This document shows positions 1-9,229 of a stretch of DNA of 64,000 nt, piece after piece. The stretch comes from Pedobacter metabolipauper (lineage in GTDB: Bacteria; Bacteroidota; Bacteroidia; Sphingobacteriales; Sphingobacteriaceae), in contig NZ_SNYC01000003.1 of assembly GCF_004362715.1 (NCBI RefSeq), forward strand, positions 1,241,601-1,305,600, read 5' to 3'. The translations under genes and the position numbers were made by a program. Numbering within the stretch: the first letter of the stretch is position 1; each line of letters starts with the position of its first letter. A model generated the notes under the pieces. The model made no database searches. It worked only from the letters and a program-made list of their open reading frames with translations, and was not told where the DNA came from.

Positions 1-1
1 A

Positions 2-91
2 CCATTAAGGTGGGTATTCTACCTGGTTCTGGTTCAATTCATCATTTTCTATGCCGGTAAAGAACAACAGTTTATTTATTTTGAATTCTAG
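2..91 (+). CDS. C-terminal end of an MBOAT O-acyltransferase (partial)
   Basis: Only the last 29 codons and a TAG stop lie in the window. The peptide is hydrophobic (WVFYLVLVQFIIFYAG) and ends FIYFEF, very like the FIYFQF end of the complete MBOAT protein at 5875-7299. It sits 3 bases upstream of an SGNH-type partner, the same order as the second MBOAT/SGNH pair in this window. The family moves acyl groups across the inner membrane for polysaccharide O-acylation. Most of the gene lies upstream of base 1, so the identity rests on the tail and on context. Confidence 0.7.
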   Translation, partial: PLRWVFYLVLVQFIIFYAGKEQQFIYFEF

Positions 92-94
92 CCT

Positions 95-922
95 GTGAAA
101 GATCTATATATTAAATTGTCCTTTTTCATCTTATTATCCGCGATCATTTATCACATTAAGCCTTTATACTTGTTTTATAATGACAGGTATATGGAAACCG
201 TGGCAGGAAAAGAAATTTATCACGCCATCCATAAAAGTAAGTCTAAGAATAAGTGTAAAAAACTATTGTTAGGTGATAGTGTTGCAGAGCAATTATTTAG
301 TAACGAAACCGATCATGGAAACACAACCTCATTAGCTACCAATGCGGCAGTTACCATGGCAGGGCAATTCTTTCTTTTAAATAATTATCTGAATGCAGGC
401 AATAAAATTGACACGGTATACCTGCTTTTCAGACCTTTAAGCTTCGGAAAGAATTTGGATGAGCAATTCACTTATCATTATTTCTTAAAACCATTTTACA
501 ATCAGGAATACATTCCTTTATTTACTAAAACAGCAATACAGCAAGCTGAAAAAATACCTTATGCCCAGTTCTGCAGTTACCCAACTTTTTTAACCACAAA
601 CTGGGCACCCGATTTTGTGTCGAAAGACAAAAACAAGTTCACATTCCTGTCACCGATATCTGTTGAATATTTACAAAAGATCCAGCAGCTGGCCAGCCTT
701 AAACATTTTAAGTTTATCATACTTTCTACACCAATGAGCCATATTTTCAAACGGAAAATAGCAGCAATGAATCAGCAAGAGATCACAGAATATGGCCTTC
801 AAAATGAATTTGGAGACTATTTCAAATCAATCACCTATCTTAACGACAGTAACTTTGTGGATAATATTCATTTGAAAGACCCGGTAGCCTATCGGACACA
901 TTACAAACAAGAAATCAATTAA
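95..922 (+). CDS. SGNH-type membrane-anchored partner of MBOAT acyltransferase
   Basis: A 275-residue protein with one N-terminal membrane segment (about residues 7-28) and an extracytoplasmic domain. Residues 60-62 are the GDS of an SGNH block I (LLLGDSVAEQL), and near residue 257 the pattern DNIHLKD supplies the Asp and His of the last block. This matches the DltD/AlgJ/PatB-like proteins that work with MBOAT proteins to place acetyl groups on polymers. The start is GTG at 95, just after the MBOAT stop, so the two are probably co-translated. Substrate and acyl group cannot be read from the sequence. Confidence 0.7.
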   Translation: MKDLYIKLSFFILLSAIIYHIKPLYLFYNDRYMETVAGKEIYHAIHKSKSKNKCKKLLLGDSVAEQLFSNETDHGNTTSLATNAAVTMAGQFFLLNNYLNAGNKIDTVYLLFRPLSFGKNLDEQFTYHYFLKPFYNQEYIPLFTKTAIQQAEKIPYAQFCSYPTFLTTNWAPDFVSKDKNKFTFLSPISVEYLQKIQQLASLKHFKFIILSTPMSHIFKRKIAAMNQQEITEYGLQNEFGDYFKSITYLNDSNFVDNIHLKDPVAYRTHYKQEIN

Positions 923-961
923 ATAATATACAGAAGCGGGAAATACTGATCATTATTTGCT

Positions 962-2083
962 ATGAAATACATTAAACAATTAAACAGCCTAAGGGCAATT
1001 GCTGTGATCCTCGTGATCGCATCTCATTGGCTTGCGGCAACCCATATTTTAAATACATTGCCCTTAGGGCAAATGGGTGTTGATATATTTTTTGTTCTAA
1101 GCGGATTTCTGATCACCTCCATATTACTTCAAAATAAGGAACTGGCAGAACAGGAACAGTTATCAAAAGTCAAAGTGCTAAAAGTTTTTTACTGGCGCAG
1201 AACACTACGGATCTTTCCAATTTATTATCTTACCATTACGATCCTCTACCTGATCGGAGAAAATACAGGTACAGATATCCGTTCTTCTATCGGCTATTTT
1301 TTAACTTACACATCTAATTTCTATTTCTTTAATATTTCAGCCTGGGACGGTCTTTTGTCTCATCTATGGTCACTTGCCGTAGAAGAACAATTCTACCTGT
1401 TCTGGCCGTTTCTCATGCTGTATATCAACAGTAAATACCTTAGACCAATGATCTTTATCTTTATTGCCGTTGGGATTGGAAGCCAGTACCTCTTGCAGGA
1501 TGTACCCATGAACAGGATCTTAACCATAACCTGCTTTGATGGATTTGGACTTGGCGCATTGCTTGCCTGGCAAATCAGATATAGATCAATCAGCAAGCTT
1601 TATATGGTACTCAGTGTGGCCTGCATGGTTGCCGTCGCCGTTTTCTGTTTCGGCGTATATCAAAAGCAATGGACATTTATTCCATTGAGAACATTGATAT
1701 CGATTATCTCCCTGTGGATAATTCTATACATATACCGGTATGAATCCTCAGATCAGTTGCGATTTAAATTTATCCTGAACAATAAGGTCTTAATCTTTCT
1801 TGGAAAGATCAGCTATGGATTGTATCTGTATCACAACATGATCCCGGTATTCCACAACCGGTTTTTAATCGGATACCTGGGGATTAATATCCCCGGTTAT
1901 TTTGGAAGCTATGAAGGCAAGATCTTCCAATTGGAAAACATTTGTCTGTTGATCGGAATATCCTGGCTGTCATTCGTGCTGATTGAAAACCCATTTCTAA
2001 AAATGAAGTCTAAATTTGACCACTTACTTGCAAAACCAGCAAAAGCATCAGACAATCAGATCATTCCAGCTACAATCCATTAA
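962..2083 (+). CDS. Acyltransferase family 3 (OafA-like) membrane protein
   Basis: A 373-residue multi-span membrane protein. It has the family R-X10-H signature with Arg11 and His22 (RAIAVILVIASH), followed by GVDIFFVLSGFLI, the YWRRTLRIFPIYY loop and LWSLAVEEQFYLFWP, all typical of acyltransferase 3. These enzymes O-acetylate or otherwise acylate surface sugars using cytoplasmic acyl donors. There is no fused SGNH domain. It is the third gene of a plus-strand run after the MBOAT tail and the SGNH protein, with a 39-base gap, so all three may modify the same polymer. Confidence 0.85.
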   Translation: MKYIKQLNSLRAIAVILVIASHWLAATHILNTLPLGQMGVDIFFVLSGFLITSILLQNKELAEQEQLSKVKVLKVFYWRRTLRIFPIYYLTITILYLIGENTGTDIRSSIGYFLTYTSNFYFFNISAWDGLLSHLWSLAVEEQFYLFWPFLMLYINSKYLRPMIFIFIAVGIGSQYLLQDVPMNRILTITCFDGFGLGALLAWQIRYRSISKLYMVLSVACMVAVAVFCFGVYQKQWTFIPLRTLISIISLWIILYIYRYESSDQLRFKFILNNKVLIFLGKISYGLYLYHNMIPVFHNRFLIGYLGINIPGYFGSYEGKIFQLENICLLIGISWLSFVLIENPFLKMKSKFDHLLAKPAKASDNQIIPATIH

Positions 2084-2134
2084 TCTCTATTAAAGGTTAT
2101 AATTGAACTGGAAATCGCCCCATTATAGAGCGGG

Positions 2135-2152
2135 TGCTAACAGTCGTTAGCA
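2135..2152. terminator. Short perfect hairpin between convergent genes
   Basis: TGCTAAC, a four-base loop and GTTAGCA form a perfect 7-bp stem between the convergent genes ending at 2083 and 2181. No clear T run follows on either strand, so it is only a candidate bidirectional terminator. Confidence 0.3.
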
Positions 2153-2180
2153 TTACCTCATCACGTATTTCTTAGAGATC

Positions 2181-2969
2181 TTATCTTTTAAACTTTGTAT
2201 CGATATGAAGGTCATAATTATACTTAAAGAAGCGGTATACAGCCCTTACTCCTGCTACTAAAGGATTGCCGCTTTGTTTCCAGTTACTTCGTTGCACGGT
2301 ACTAGGTTCTGCTGCAGAATTTTCCTGGATAAACAAACTGTTAAAATCATCATAAAACAGGGCTTTACCATGATTCTGTATAAAGGAAACGCACATTTCA
2401 TATTCCGTTTTATCCGATTTAATACCTTCTGTATATTTCCCAAAGCGGTCAAAAAAGGTACTTCTTCTTAAATGGGGATGATCACTGTAATTGTATATTT
2501 TATTCTTATCCATAAACCAGGGCTTATACAGCATCTTAGAAAAACCTTTCTTATAGGACTGCAGGTAAGGATGTCTGAAATAGGCATAAAAGCGGGCAAT
2601 ATCGATCTCCGGTTCTTCATTCATGAGTTGTAAAGCATCCATAAAATGAGGCAGAAAGATGGATGTAGGAATAAAATCCTCCTGAACATACAAGGTGTAT
2701 GGTGTTTTTACAGCCATTTGGCCTTTATTGAGATTATTTCCAAGGCCACCATTTACAGGGGTGGTAACCAGCATAAAATCAAATTGTTCTTCAAGTTCCT
2801 TAAGCCGGTTTAAGTGCAGTTCGCTACTTGCATCATCTGATACGATAATTTGATTGAAATATATTTCCTGGTCCTTAAAAGTACGCAGCAGCCGTTCTAA
2901 AGAACTGCTCCTATTGAAATGCGTAATCAATAAAGAGACGTTTTCAAACCGGTTTTCTTTGGTATTCAT
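2181..2969 (-). CDS. Glycosyltransferase family 2-like protein (paralogue 1)
   Basis: A 262-residue soluble glycosyltransferase of the GT-A fold. The N-terminus has VSLLITHFNRSSSLERLL, then IIVSDDAS (nucleotide-sugar binding strand) and TLYVQEDF, which supplies the acidic metal-binding position. A second gene at 4127-4924 encodes a close paralogue with the same blocks (VSLLITHYNRSGSL, IIVSDDAS, TLYVQEDF). It is transcribed against both neighbours and stands alone. It presumably adds one sugar to the repeat unit; donor and linkage are unknown. Confidence 0.8.
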   Translation of the reverse strand: MNTKENRFENVSLLITHFNRSSSLERLLRTFKDQEIYFNQIIVSDDASSELHLNRLKELEEQFDFMLVTTPVNGGLGNNLNKGQMAVKTPYTLYVQEDFIPTSIFLPHFMDALQLMNEEPEIDIARFYAYFRHPYLQSYKKGFSKMLYKPWFMDKNKIYNYSDHPHLRRSTFFDRFGKYTEGIKSDKTEYEMCVSFIQNHGKALFYDDFNSLFIQENSAAEPSTVQRSNWKQSGNPLVAGVRAVYRFFKYNYDLHIDTKFKR

Positions 2970-3146
2970 GAATAGTAATTTTATGCGTATTTACAATACA
3001 GGCTTTAAACCAAAGATATTAAATAAAATGACTCTGCAAGGCCCTATTGTATATTTTATAGCATCAAATTGGGGCTTTAAATTGTATCAAAACTAATTTT
3101 AATTCTTACCTTAACGAGCTATTAGAAATCACGATACCCGGTTACA

Positions 3147-4130
3147 ATGACAGACTATACCACTGCACTAAAAGATAAGCTTCATGGAAAAAAGGTACTT
3201 TTTATAGGTGCTAAATTCTACTACTTTAATGAGGAGATCATTTCTAAGATGAAAAAGTATGGGGCTGAAGTAACCTTTTATTACGAACGCAACGTTTCTT
3301 TAAAATATGGCATCGCTAAAAACATATTTCCTAAATATGCAGCGGTACTTGAAGATACCCATTATAAGAACATCATAAAGGATGTGCATGGTAAGCCTTT
3401 TGATTACCTGTTTGTGATCCGCGGATATAAGATGGAATCCTGGTTTATTGAAGAACTGAAAAGACAATCACCTGGTCTTAAAACAATCATGTACCAGTGG
3501 GATTCGATATACAACTGGGAATGCGACTACAGATACTTAATCCCTGATTTTGATGTGACCAAAACCTTTGATTATAAAGATGCTGCTGACCTCGGACTGG
3601 AATATGTACCAACTTTTCATACCGATGAGTTTAAAACAGCAGCTACTCAGAAACCGATATATGACCTGTTCTTTTTTGGTGGCTATTCGTATACCAGATA
3701 TGAGTTTGTAAAGAGATTTAATGCCTATGCAAAAGAGCGGAATATCAAGCTGAAGATCCATCTCGCAATCAGTCTTAAATATTACCTCAGGGAACGTTTA
3801 TCAGGTAACAAGCTGGATTTAAAACTATTGGCATTACGCCAGCTGAATAAGCAGGAGTATTTTTCATTGTTTAATAAATCAAACATCATTGTAGACTATA
3901 CAAATCCCGCACAAACAGGAATTACAATGAGAACGCTGGATGCGCTGGGAGCTGGTAAAAAGGTATTAACATCTAATGAATATATTAAGAAAGAACCAGG
4001 TTACAATCCGGAACAAGTGGCAACTTTTGATCCTGCCAACATCCATATCGATTCTGAATTCTTATCCCATCAAACATTCCCAGCCCAGGATTACTCCATT
4101 GAAAGATGGTTGAATTCGATATTTGATTAA
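3147..4130 (+). CDS. CgeB-like / GT-B glycosyltransferase-like protein
   Basis: A 327-residue cytoplasmic protein that begins with a Rossmann-like strand (KKVLFIGAKFYYF). The second half reads DLFFFGGYSYTRYEFVKRF, then a C-terminal block IIVDYTNPAQTGITMRTLDALGAGKKVLTSN that resembles the donor-binding region of CgeB-type GT-B glycosyltransferases. This start is the ATG at 3147. The gene lies alone on the plus strand between the two paralogous GT2 genes, and its last four bases overlap the convergent gene ending at 4127. The sugar is unknown. Confidence 0.6.
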   Translation: MTDYTTALKDKLHGKKVLFIGAKFYYFNEEIISKMKKYGAEVTFYYERNVSLKYGIAKNIFPKYAAVLEDTHYKNIIKDVHGKPFDYLFVIRGYKMESWFIEELKRQSPGLKTIMYQWDSIYNWECDYRYLIPDFDVTKTFDYKDAADLGLEYVPTFHTDEFKTAATQKPIYDLFFFGGYSYTRYEFVKRFNAYAKERNIKLKIHLAISLKYYLRERLSGNKLDLKLLALRQLNKQEYFSLFNKSNIIVDYTNPAQTGITMRTLDALGAGKKVLTSNEYIKKEPGYNPEQVATFDPANIHIDSEFLSHQTFPAQDYSIERWLNSIFD

Positions 4131-4924
4131 TCCTTTTTTAAGGATGGATACGCATTAAAGTCCTTATGGAACTTAACCATTTTATATTGCAGATAGATCT
4201 TGCGAAGTAAACGGGTAAACAAGTTTGTACTGTTTTTCCAGTCTTTTCTGTAACTGGCAGTACTTGGCTCGTCAGCATTATTCATTTGATCAAATAACCC
4301 ATCAATTTTATTAAAAATAAAACCCTTTCCACCATTCTTTAGAAAAGAAAGACTCATATTATATTCTGCAATATCTACATTTACCCCTTCTTTATACCTT
4401 CCGAACTTGTCCAGAAAATCACTTCTTCTAAGATGAGGATGGTCACTATAGCAATAAAACTTCATGTAACCAGGGTACCACAGTTTAAAATCCATAAGCT
4501 CAAAACCCTTCTCAAAAGGCTTTCTGTATGCATACGGATAATAAGCATAGAAGCGGGCAATATCCATTTCAGTATGTGTATCTAAAAGTTGCAGTGCATC
4601 AGAAAAATGTTCCGGGAATACATCTTTTGGAACAAAGTCTTCCTGAACATATAAGGTAAACGGTTTGGTAACCGCATCCTGACCTTTATTGATGTTATTG
4701 CCCAATCCTTTATTAACCGGAGTAGTAACAAGTTTAAAGTTAAACTCATCCTTAAAGGCTTCCAGTTTATCGAGATGCTCCGGCCGGCTAGCATCATCAG
4801 AAACTATGATTTCTCCAAATTTACATTCAAGAGACTGCATTTTGGTCAGCAATCTTCTTAATGATCCCGATCTGTTGTAGTGTGTAATTAATAAAGAAAC
4901 ATTGCTAAAATCCCTGCTGCCCAT
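4127..4924 (-). CDS. Glycosyltransferase family 2-like protein (paralogue 2)
   Basis: A 265-residue GT-A glycosyltransferase, closely related along its whole length to the protein at 2181-2969: both share VSLLITHxNRS, IIVSDDAS, LVTTPVN, GLGNN, TLYVQEDF and DIARFYAY. It is last in a minus-strand run with a GT2 (7314-8120), an MBOAT (5875-7299) and an SGNH protein (4967-5872). Its 3' end overlaps the convergent gene at 3147-4130 by four bases. Keeping two copies suggests two related but distinct transfer steps. Confidence 0.8.
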   Translation of the reverse strand: MGSRDFSNVSLLITHYNRSGSLRRLLTKMQSLECKFGEIIVSDDASRPEHLDKLEAFKDEFNFKLVTTPVNKGLGNNINKGQDAVTKPFTLYVQEDFVPKDVFPEHFSDALQLLDTHTEMDIARFYAYYPYAYRKPFEKGFELMDFKLWYPGYMKFYCYSDHPHLRRSDFLDKFGRYKEGVNVDIAEYNMSLSFLKNGGKGFIFNKIDGLFDQMNNADEPSTASYRKDWKNSTNLFTRLLRKIYLQYKMVKFHKDFNAYPSLKKD

Positions 4925-4966
4925 AAATAAATATCAATCTTAAACTTGAATGAACGAATATAATAA

Positions 4967-5872
4967 TTAACGGAAGATCTCCATGATCTGTTTTGTAAAA
5001 TCGGTTGCCCCACTTTTAGAAAGGTGAATCTCGTTGAAGAACATTTTTGGATCATTTCCGTATAAGTCCCCATAATTATAATAAGCAACACCTTTAGATT
5101 TCATCAAATTGCCAAACGCCACTGCATTATTTTTGTAATCGTTATCAATGATAATATCTGCTACTGGTGCTGTAAATAAGATCAGTTTGATGTTGTACTG
5201 TTTACACAGATCAATGATGAGATTTAAAAATTTGTATTTACCCTTCAGATCAAAAGTCATATGACGTAGTTTTTCTGGGGCCTTATAATTCACATTGGGG
5301 TAAAAGAAATCACCAAATTGATCAAAATCTTGCGGAAGCACACTAAACTTATCATTGATCACCTCATGAATTCCCCAAAGCGTATTGTATTTTGCATACC
5401 GATAAAAAGGAATATAGCGGTATGCATACCATTCCTTACCAAATTGTTTAAAGTGATCAAAAACCACGTCATCTTTAATATAAGGGAAAAACTTAGGTAC
5501 TGCAAATTCAAACACCTCTTCCATATCAGAAGAAAATGGATCTACTTGCAGATAGAGCTTTTTCACTGTATTATTTTTGAGCAGGAAAAGTTTAAGCATC
5601 AGATACTGATCGGGAATTGAACTGCCGTCTACCGAAATATTTATCCCCTTTTTTCCCGTACTATCGCCAATCTGGGGAATATCAATCGTTGTAAAGGCTC
5701 TGGAACTACCATGTATGGCATAATCAAACTTCTGATCTTTCACCTTATCCAGCCATTGGATCTTCGTATAATTTCCTTTTTGAAATACATAGGTAAACCC
5801 AAGATCAAGCAGCCAAAACAGAAATAAAGAAACCAGAAAAAGAATAAATAGGTGCTGAAATAGTCTTTTCAT
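4967..5872 (-). CDS. SGNH-like partner of MBOAT acyltransferase
   Basis: I place the start at the ATG at 5872 (MKRLFQHLFILF), which gives 301 residues. The frame is open upstream to 5956, but that would overlap the MBOAT gene. The N-terminus is one membrane anchor (about residues 5-25). The block IHGSSRAF carries a GSSR-type nucleophile motif, and FNEIHLSKSGA near the C-terminus supplies the acidic and His positions. The start lies two bases after the MBOAT stop, so the pair is almost certainly translationally linked. Probable role: the extracytoplasmic acyl-transfer step on a polysaccharide. Confidence 0.7.
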   Translation of the reverse strand: MKRLFQHLFILFLVSLFLFWLLDLGFTYVFQKGNYTKIQWLDKVKDQKFDYAIHGSSRAFTTIDIPQIGDSTGKKGINISVDGSSIPDQYLMLKLFLLKNNTVKKLYLQVDPFSSDMEEVFEFAVPKFFPYIKDDVVFDHFKQFGKEWYAYRYIPFYRYAKYNTLWGIHEVINDKFSVLPQDFDQFGDFFYPNVNYKAPEKLRHMTFDLKGKYKFLNLIIDLCKQYNIKLILFTAPVADIIIDNDYKNNAVAFGNLMKSKGVAYYNYGDLYGNDPKMFFNEIHLSKSGATDFTKQIMEIFR

Positions 5873-5874
5873 AG

Positions 5875-7299
5875 TTAAAACTGAAAGTAAATAAAGCTGC
5901 TTTGAGAAACGAGTACCCCAAACAATGCGATCAACAAGATAAGAGAAATATAGCAAGCAAAGCGAACAGGACGGTACGTATAAAAGTTCTTTTGTACGAA
6001 TTCAAACTCCCAACCCTTTTCAAAGATCACCAGTAAAAGGATCAATGGGATGCCAATTGCAAAATTATAAATGTCTGCACCAGTCATTTGCTTAATTTCA
6101 GCGGTAAAGGAATGGCTAAAATCAAATAAGTTTCTGATAATCGTAAAAGAATCGCTTACTGTATTGGCCCTGAAAAAGATCCATGCAAAACTAACAATTG
6201 AGAAGGTCCATATTAAACTTAAAAATCCGGGAAGTTTAAAAGGCATAAACTTCAACTTAGCATTTAAGGATTCAATAGAAATTAAGACCCCATGAATGGC
6301 ACCCCAAATGATAAAGTTCAAGCTGGCACCATGCCAAATCCCGGAAACCAGAAACGTGATGAATAAATTGAAGATCCAGCGTGCCATTGGAACCCGGTTA
6401 CCACCTAAAGGAATGTATAAGTAATCCCGGAACCAGGTTGATAATGAGATGTGCCATTTGTCCCAAAACTCCTTGATCGAATGAGAAAAATAAGGTTTAT
6501 TAAAATTCTTTACCAAGTCTACCCCCATTGTTTTGGCAACCCCGATTGCAATATCAGAATATCCGGAGAAATCACAATAAATTTGAAATGCAAAAAATAT
6601 GGTAGCCAGCAATACTGCGGTACCGTGGTAAGACTCCGGACTATTATACACAATGTTTACAAAGAAAGCCAACCGGTCTGCCACAACGATCTTCTTAAAT
6701 AATCCCCATAAAATCAATCTCCCGCCCTTTACCATATTAGCAGGATCTAAAGGCTGCAGATTATTTAATTGCGGCAGCAGGATTTGCGGCCTGTTGATCG
6801 GACCGGCCACCAACTGCGGGAAAAAGGAAACGAACAGTGCAAACCGTCCAAAGTTCCGCTCTGCTTTGATGTTCTTCCGGTATACTTCTACCGTATAGCT
6901 GATACTTTGAAACGTATAAAAAGAGATTCCAACAGGAAGCAAGATCTTTGCCGCATTTAAAAAGAACGGAATATTCATCAGTGATGATGCCGTATTTACG
7001 CTTCCTATAAAGAAATTGAAGTATTTAAAATAAAAAAGCAAACCCAGATTGGTTACAATGCTGAGCATCAGCAAGGCTTTTCGTTTTTTCTGATCGGATG
7101 AATCTTCAATATTTCTGGCAACAAAAAAATCAATGGTAGCAGGAAAGAAAAGCAAGAAGATATATTGCCAGCGCCAGCACATATAAAAGAATAAGCTGGC
7201 AATGAGCAGCATGATCCAGGTGTACTTTCTTGGCAAAAAGTAATATAAAACTAAAACTGTTGAAAAAAACAGGATGAAGTTGATGGAGTTGAACAGCAT
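5875..7299 (-). CDS. MBOAT family O-acyltransferase (AlgI/DltB-like)
   Basis: A 474-residue polytopic membrane protein of typical family length. Diagnostic blocks are FQIYCDFSGYSDIAIG, NFNKPYFSHSIKEFWDKWHISLSTW, FRDYLYIPLGGNR and SGIWHGASLNFIIWG, the last containing the conserved His of the WHG motif. MBOAT proteins pass an acyl group through the inner membrane to a periplasmic partner, here probably the SGNH protein encoded immediately downstream. A GT2 gene lies 14 bases upstream in the same direction. This is the second MBOAT in the window, the first being a fragment at 2-91. Confidence 0.92.
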   Translation of the reverse strand: MLFNSINFILFFSTVLVLYYFLPRKYTWIMLLIASLFFYMCWRWQYIFLLFFPATIDFFVARNIEDSSDQKKRKALLMLSIVTNLGLLFYFKYFNFFIGSVNTASSLMNIPFFLNAAKILLPVGISFYTFQSISYTVEVYRKNIKAERNFGRFALFVSFFPQLVAGPINRPQILLPQLNNLQPLDPANMVKGGRLILWGLFKKIVVADRLAFFVNIVYNSPESYHGTAVLLATIFFAFQIYCDFSGYSDIAIGVAKTMGVDLVKNFNKPYFSHSIKEFWDKWHISLSTWFRDYLYIPLGGNRVPMARWIFNLFITFLVSGIWHGASLNFIIWGAIHGVLISIESLNAKLKFMPFKLPGFLSLIWTFSIVSFAWIFFRANTVSDSFTIIRNLFDFSHSFTAEIKQMTGADIYNFAIGIPLILLLVIFEKGWEFEFVQKNFYTYRPVRFACYISLILLIALFGVLVSQSSFIYFQF

Positions 7300-7313
7300 T
7301 TTTTAATCCGTGT

Positions 7314-8120
7314 TTATTTTTTCGATAAGGTTCTTAACACTCTTTTAACGGTTCCTTTAACCAGGCCACCGTCCAATTGGATCCTGCGGTCGGTAGTCCA
7401 CACGAGGGCCTTGATGTCATTGACAAGATGAAGCTTTCCAAAGCCTTTATTTCTAAGCTTAAGCGCGAGCCATCCATCCTCATTCGTACCCGGCGGATGG
7501 TTAAAGCCATCTACCTGTAGTCCCTGTTCCCTTCTAAAGCCAGAGTTAAAGCCATAAACATTTACAGCTTCATCTTTTATCTTTTTATTGATCCAGCGGG
7601 AGAACTCAGCAATATATTCGTAAAAGAAGTAGGTTAGCCTGCCTGTTCCGGCAGTAGGCACCAATGCGAACTGACCATAGGTAAGTGCCACCTGATCATT
7701 ATCCAAAGGTTTTACCATCAGTTCAATCCAATCTTCCGGATAGATGCTATCTGCATCGGCATTCAGAATATATTTCCCCCTGGCTTCAGACAACCCCATG
7801 TTCCTGGAAACCGTAATTCCCTGTACCGGTTGAAACACACATTTTACACCACAAGCAACCGCAAGTTGCTGGGTTTTGTCCTTTGAATTGTTATCCACCA
7901 CAATAATTTCTACACTTCTGTTGGTTTTATTGGTACATAGTGAGGTAAGTGTAGCTACAATATTCTCTTCTTCATTGTATGCAGGAATTACAATACTCAC
8001 TTCTGGCGAATCTTTATAGAGTGCCGAATAGCCTTGAGAAGCCAAATTGCACATTTCCTGCGACGTATTTTTTTGTGTGGTGTATTTTAATATTTGAGCA
8101 GGAATTTTTATAGGTCTCAT
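7314..8120 (-). CDS. Glycosyltransferase family 2
   Basis: A 268-residue GT2 protein. SIVIPAYNEEENIVATL opens the GT-A domain, IIVVDNNSKDKT is the second nucleotide-binding block and LNADADSIYPEDW contains the DxD metal-binding motif. I use the ATG at 8120, because the extra upstream codon is TTG. It is the first gene of the minus-strand run that continues into the MBOAT/SGNH pair. A divergent intergenic space of about 160 bases separates it from the plus-strand operon beginning at 8282. Confidence 0.88.
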   Translation of the reverse strand: MRPIKIPAQILKYTTQKNTSQEMCNLASQGYSALYKDSPEVSIVIPAYNEEENIVATLTSLCTNKTNRSVEIIVVDNNSKDKTQQLAVACGVKCVFQPVQGITVSRNMGLSEARGKYILNADADSIYPEDWIELMVKPLDNDQVALTYGQFALVPTAGTGRLTYFFYEYIAEFSRWINKKIKDEAVNVYGFNSGFRREQGLQVDGFNHPPGTNEDGWLALKLRNKGFGKLHLVNDIKALVWTTDRRIQLDGGLVKGTVKRVLRTLSKK

Positions 8121-8281
8121 CAATAATTAGGTATTGTTTAAGGCTTTGATATCGAATAATGAATTTGAGGATTTAGTAAAGTTATGAATAGTTAGATTAG
8201 TTCATAACCTTCCGCAAACTTTTTTCAATTAAAAGTCTATATTTAACTCTTTAATTGCTCTCTTTAATAGATAATACCTTT

Positions 8282-9229
8282 ATGTTTAAAAAAATACTAC
8301 TAAAAGTCCTTGGTTTGTTCGTAATCATCAGGTATCCAAATGTTCCTAAGGGATACCGCTACTTTTATAGAGATACTTACATTTGCCAGCTCACCCAATT
8401 GAAATATATTTTCAAAGATTATATCGTTAAAAAACCATACAAAAAGATCTGTTTCAGCGGAGAATTTACGCCAGACATCGCCTTTGCGCTTCCATTTGCC
8501 TACTGGCATTTTAACAACGGCACTCTTCTAACAACAGAAGGTGCAAAATACACCAATGAATTATATTTCTTTTCTCCCTCACATACCGAAAGCTTTGACA
8601 CGAGAACCACGGAAGGAAATTATAATTTTGAAACACCCAGAATTCTGTATAGTCAGGATTACAACATGAGCAAGTGGACTCCGGTTCCCTTAAAAGCGAT
8701 GTACAAAAACGACATTTATGTATACAGCAAACCGATCTTAATTGTGGCCAACCGCTATAATATGGAATGGGACGGCCCACCGGTAAGTTTCCTCAGTGTG
8801 GCCTATCTGGAGATTCTGTTTAATAAATACAAGGATAAGTACCAGATCATTTACAACAGGCCAAGACCGGAAAACATTACAAATGACAACAGTGACATCT
8901 ACGATCTAAACGAATACGAATGGATTGAAGAAAATTATCCGGATATCATATTGATGGAGAACCTGTTCAAAGAGAATAAGGGAAAAGCCAATAATTTTAA
9001 TCATCTGCAAATGATGGTATATGCCAATGCCGATCATTTTGTATCTACACACGGAGGCACCGGGGCTTTGGCCAGTTATTTTGGAGGAGTAAACATCATC
9101 CTGTCTAAAAAAGGCGGAGAACATCATTTCGACTGCTTCCATAAACTATATACTAAACTCTCGGGAGCTAAAATGTTCCATGCAAAAACTGAAGAAGAAG
9201 TCACTGAATTTTTAGAAGAAAACTATTAA
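8282..9229 (+). CDS. Uncharacterised protein of the polysaccharide locus
   Basis: A 315-residue protein from the ATG at 8282 (MFKKILLKVLG); a TTG nine codons upstream is a less likely start. I do not recognise the family. A hydrophobic stretch lies at the N-terminus and the rest looks soluble. The C-terminal part contains THGGTGALASYFGG, a glycine-rich turn after a His, similar in style to the donor-binding end of some GT-B-like sugar transferases. It is the first gene of a plus-strand run, its TAA overlapping the flippase ATG. A glycosyltransferase role is plausible but unproven. Confidence 0.5.
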   Translation: MFKKILLKVLGLFVIIRYPNVPKGYRYFYRDTYICQLTQLKYIFKDYIVKKPYKKICFSGEFTPDIAFALPFAYWHFNNGTLLTTEGAKYTNELYFFSPSHTESFDTRTTEGNYNFETPRILYSQDYNMSKWTPVPLKAMYKNDIYVYSKPILIVANRYNMEWDGPPVSFLSVAYLEILFNKYKDKYQIIYNRPRPENITNDNSDIYDLNEYEWIEENYPDIILMENLFKENKGKANNFNHLQMMVYANADHFVSTHGGTGALASYFGGVNIILSKKGGEHHFDCFHKLYTKLSGAKMFHAKTEEEVTEFLEENY

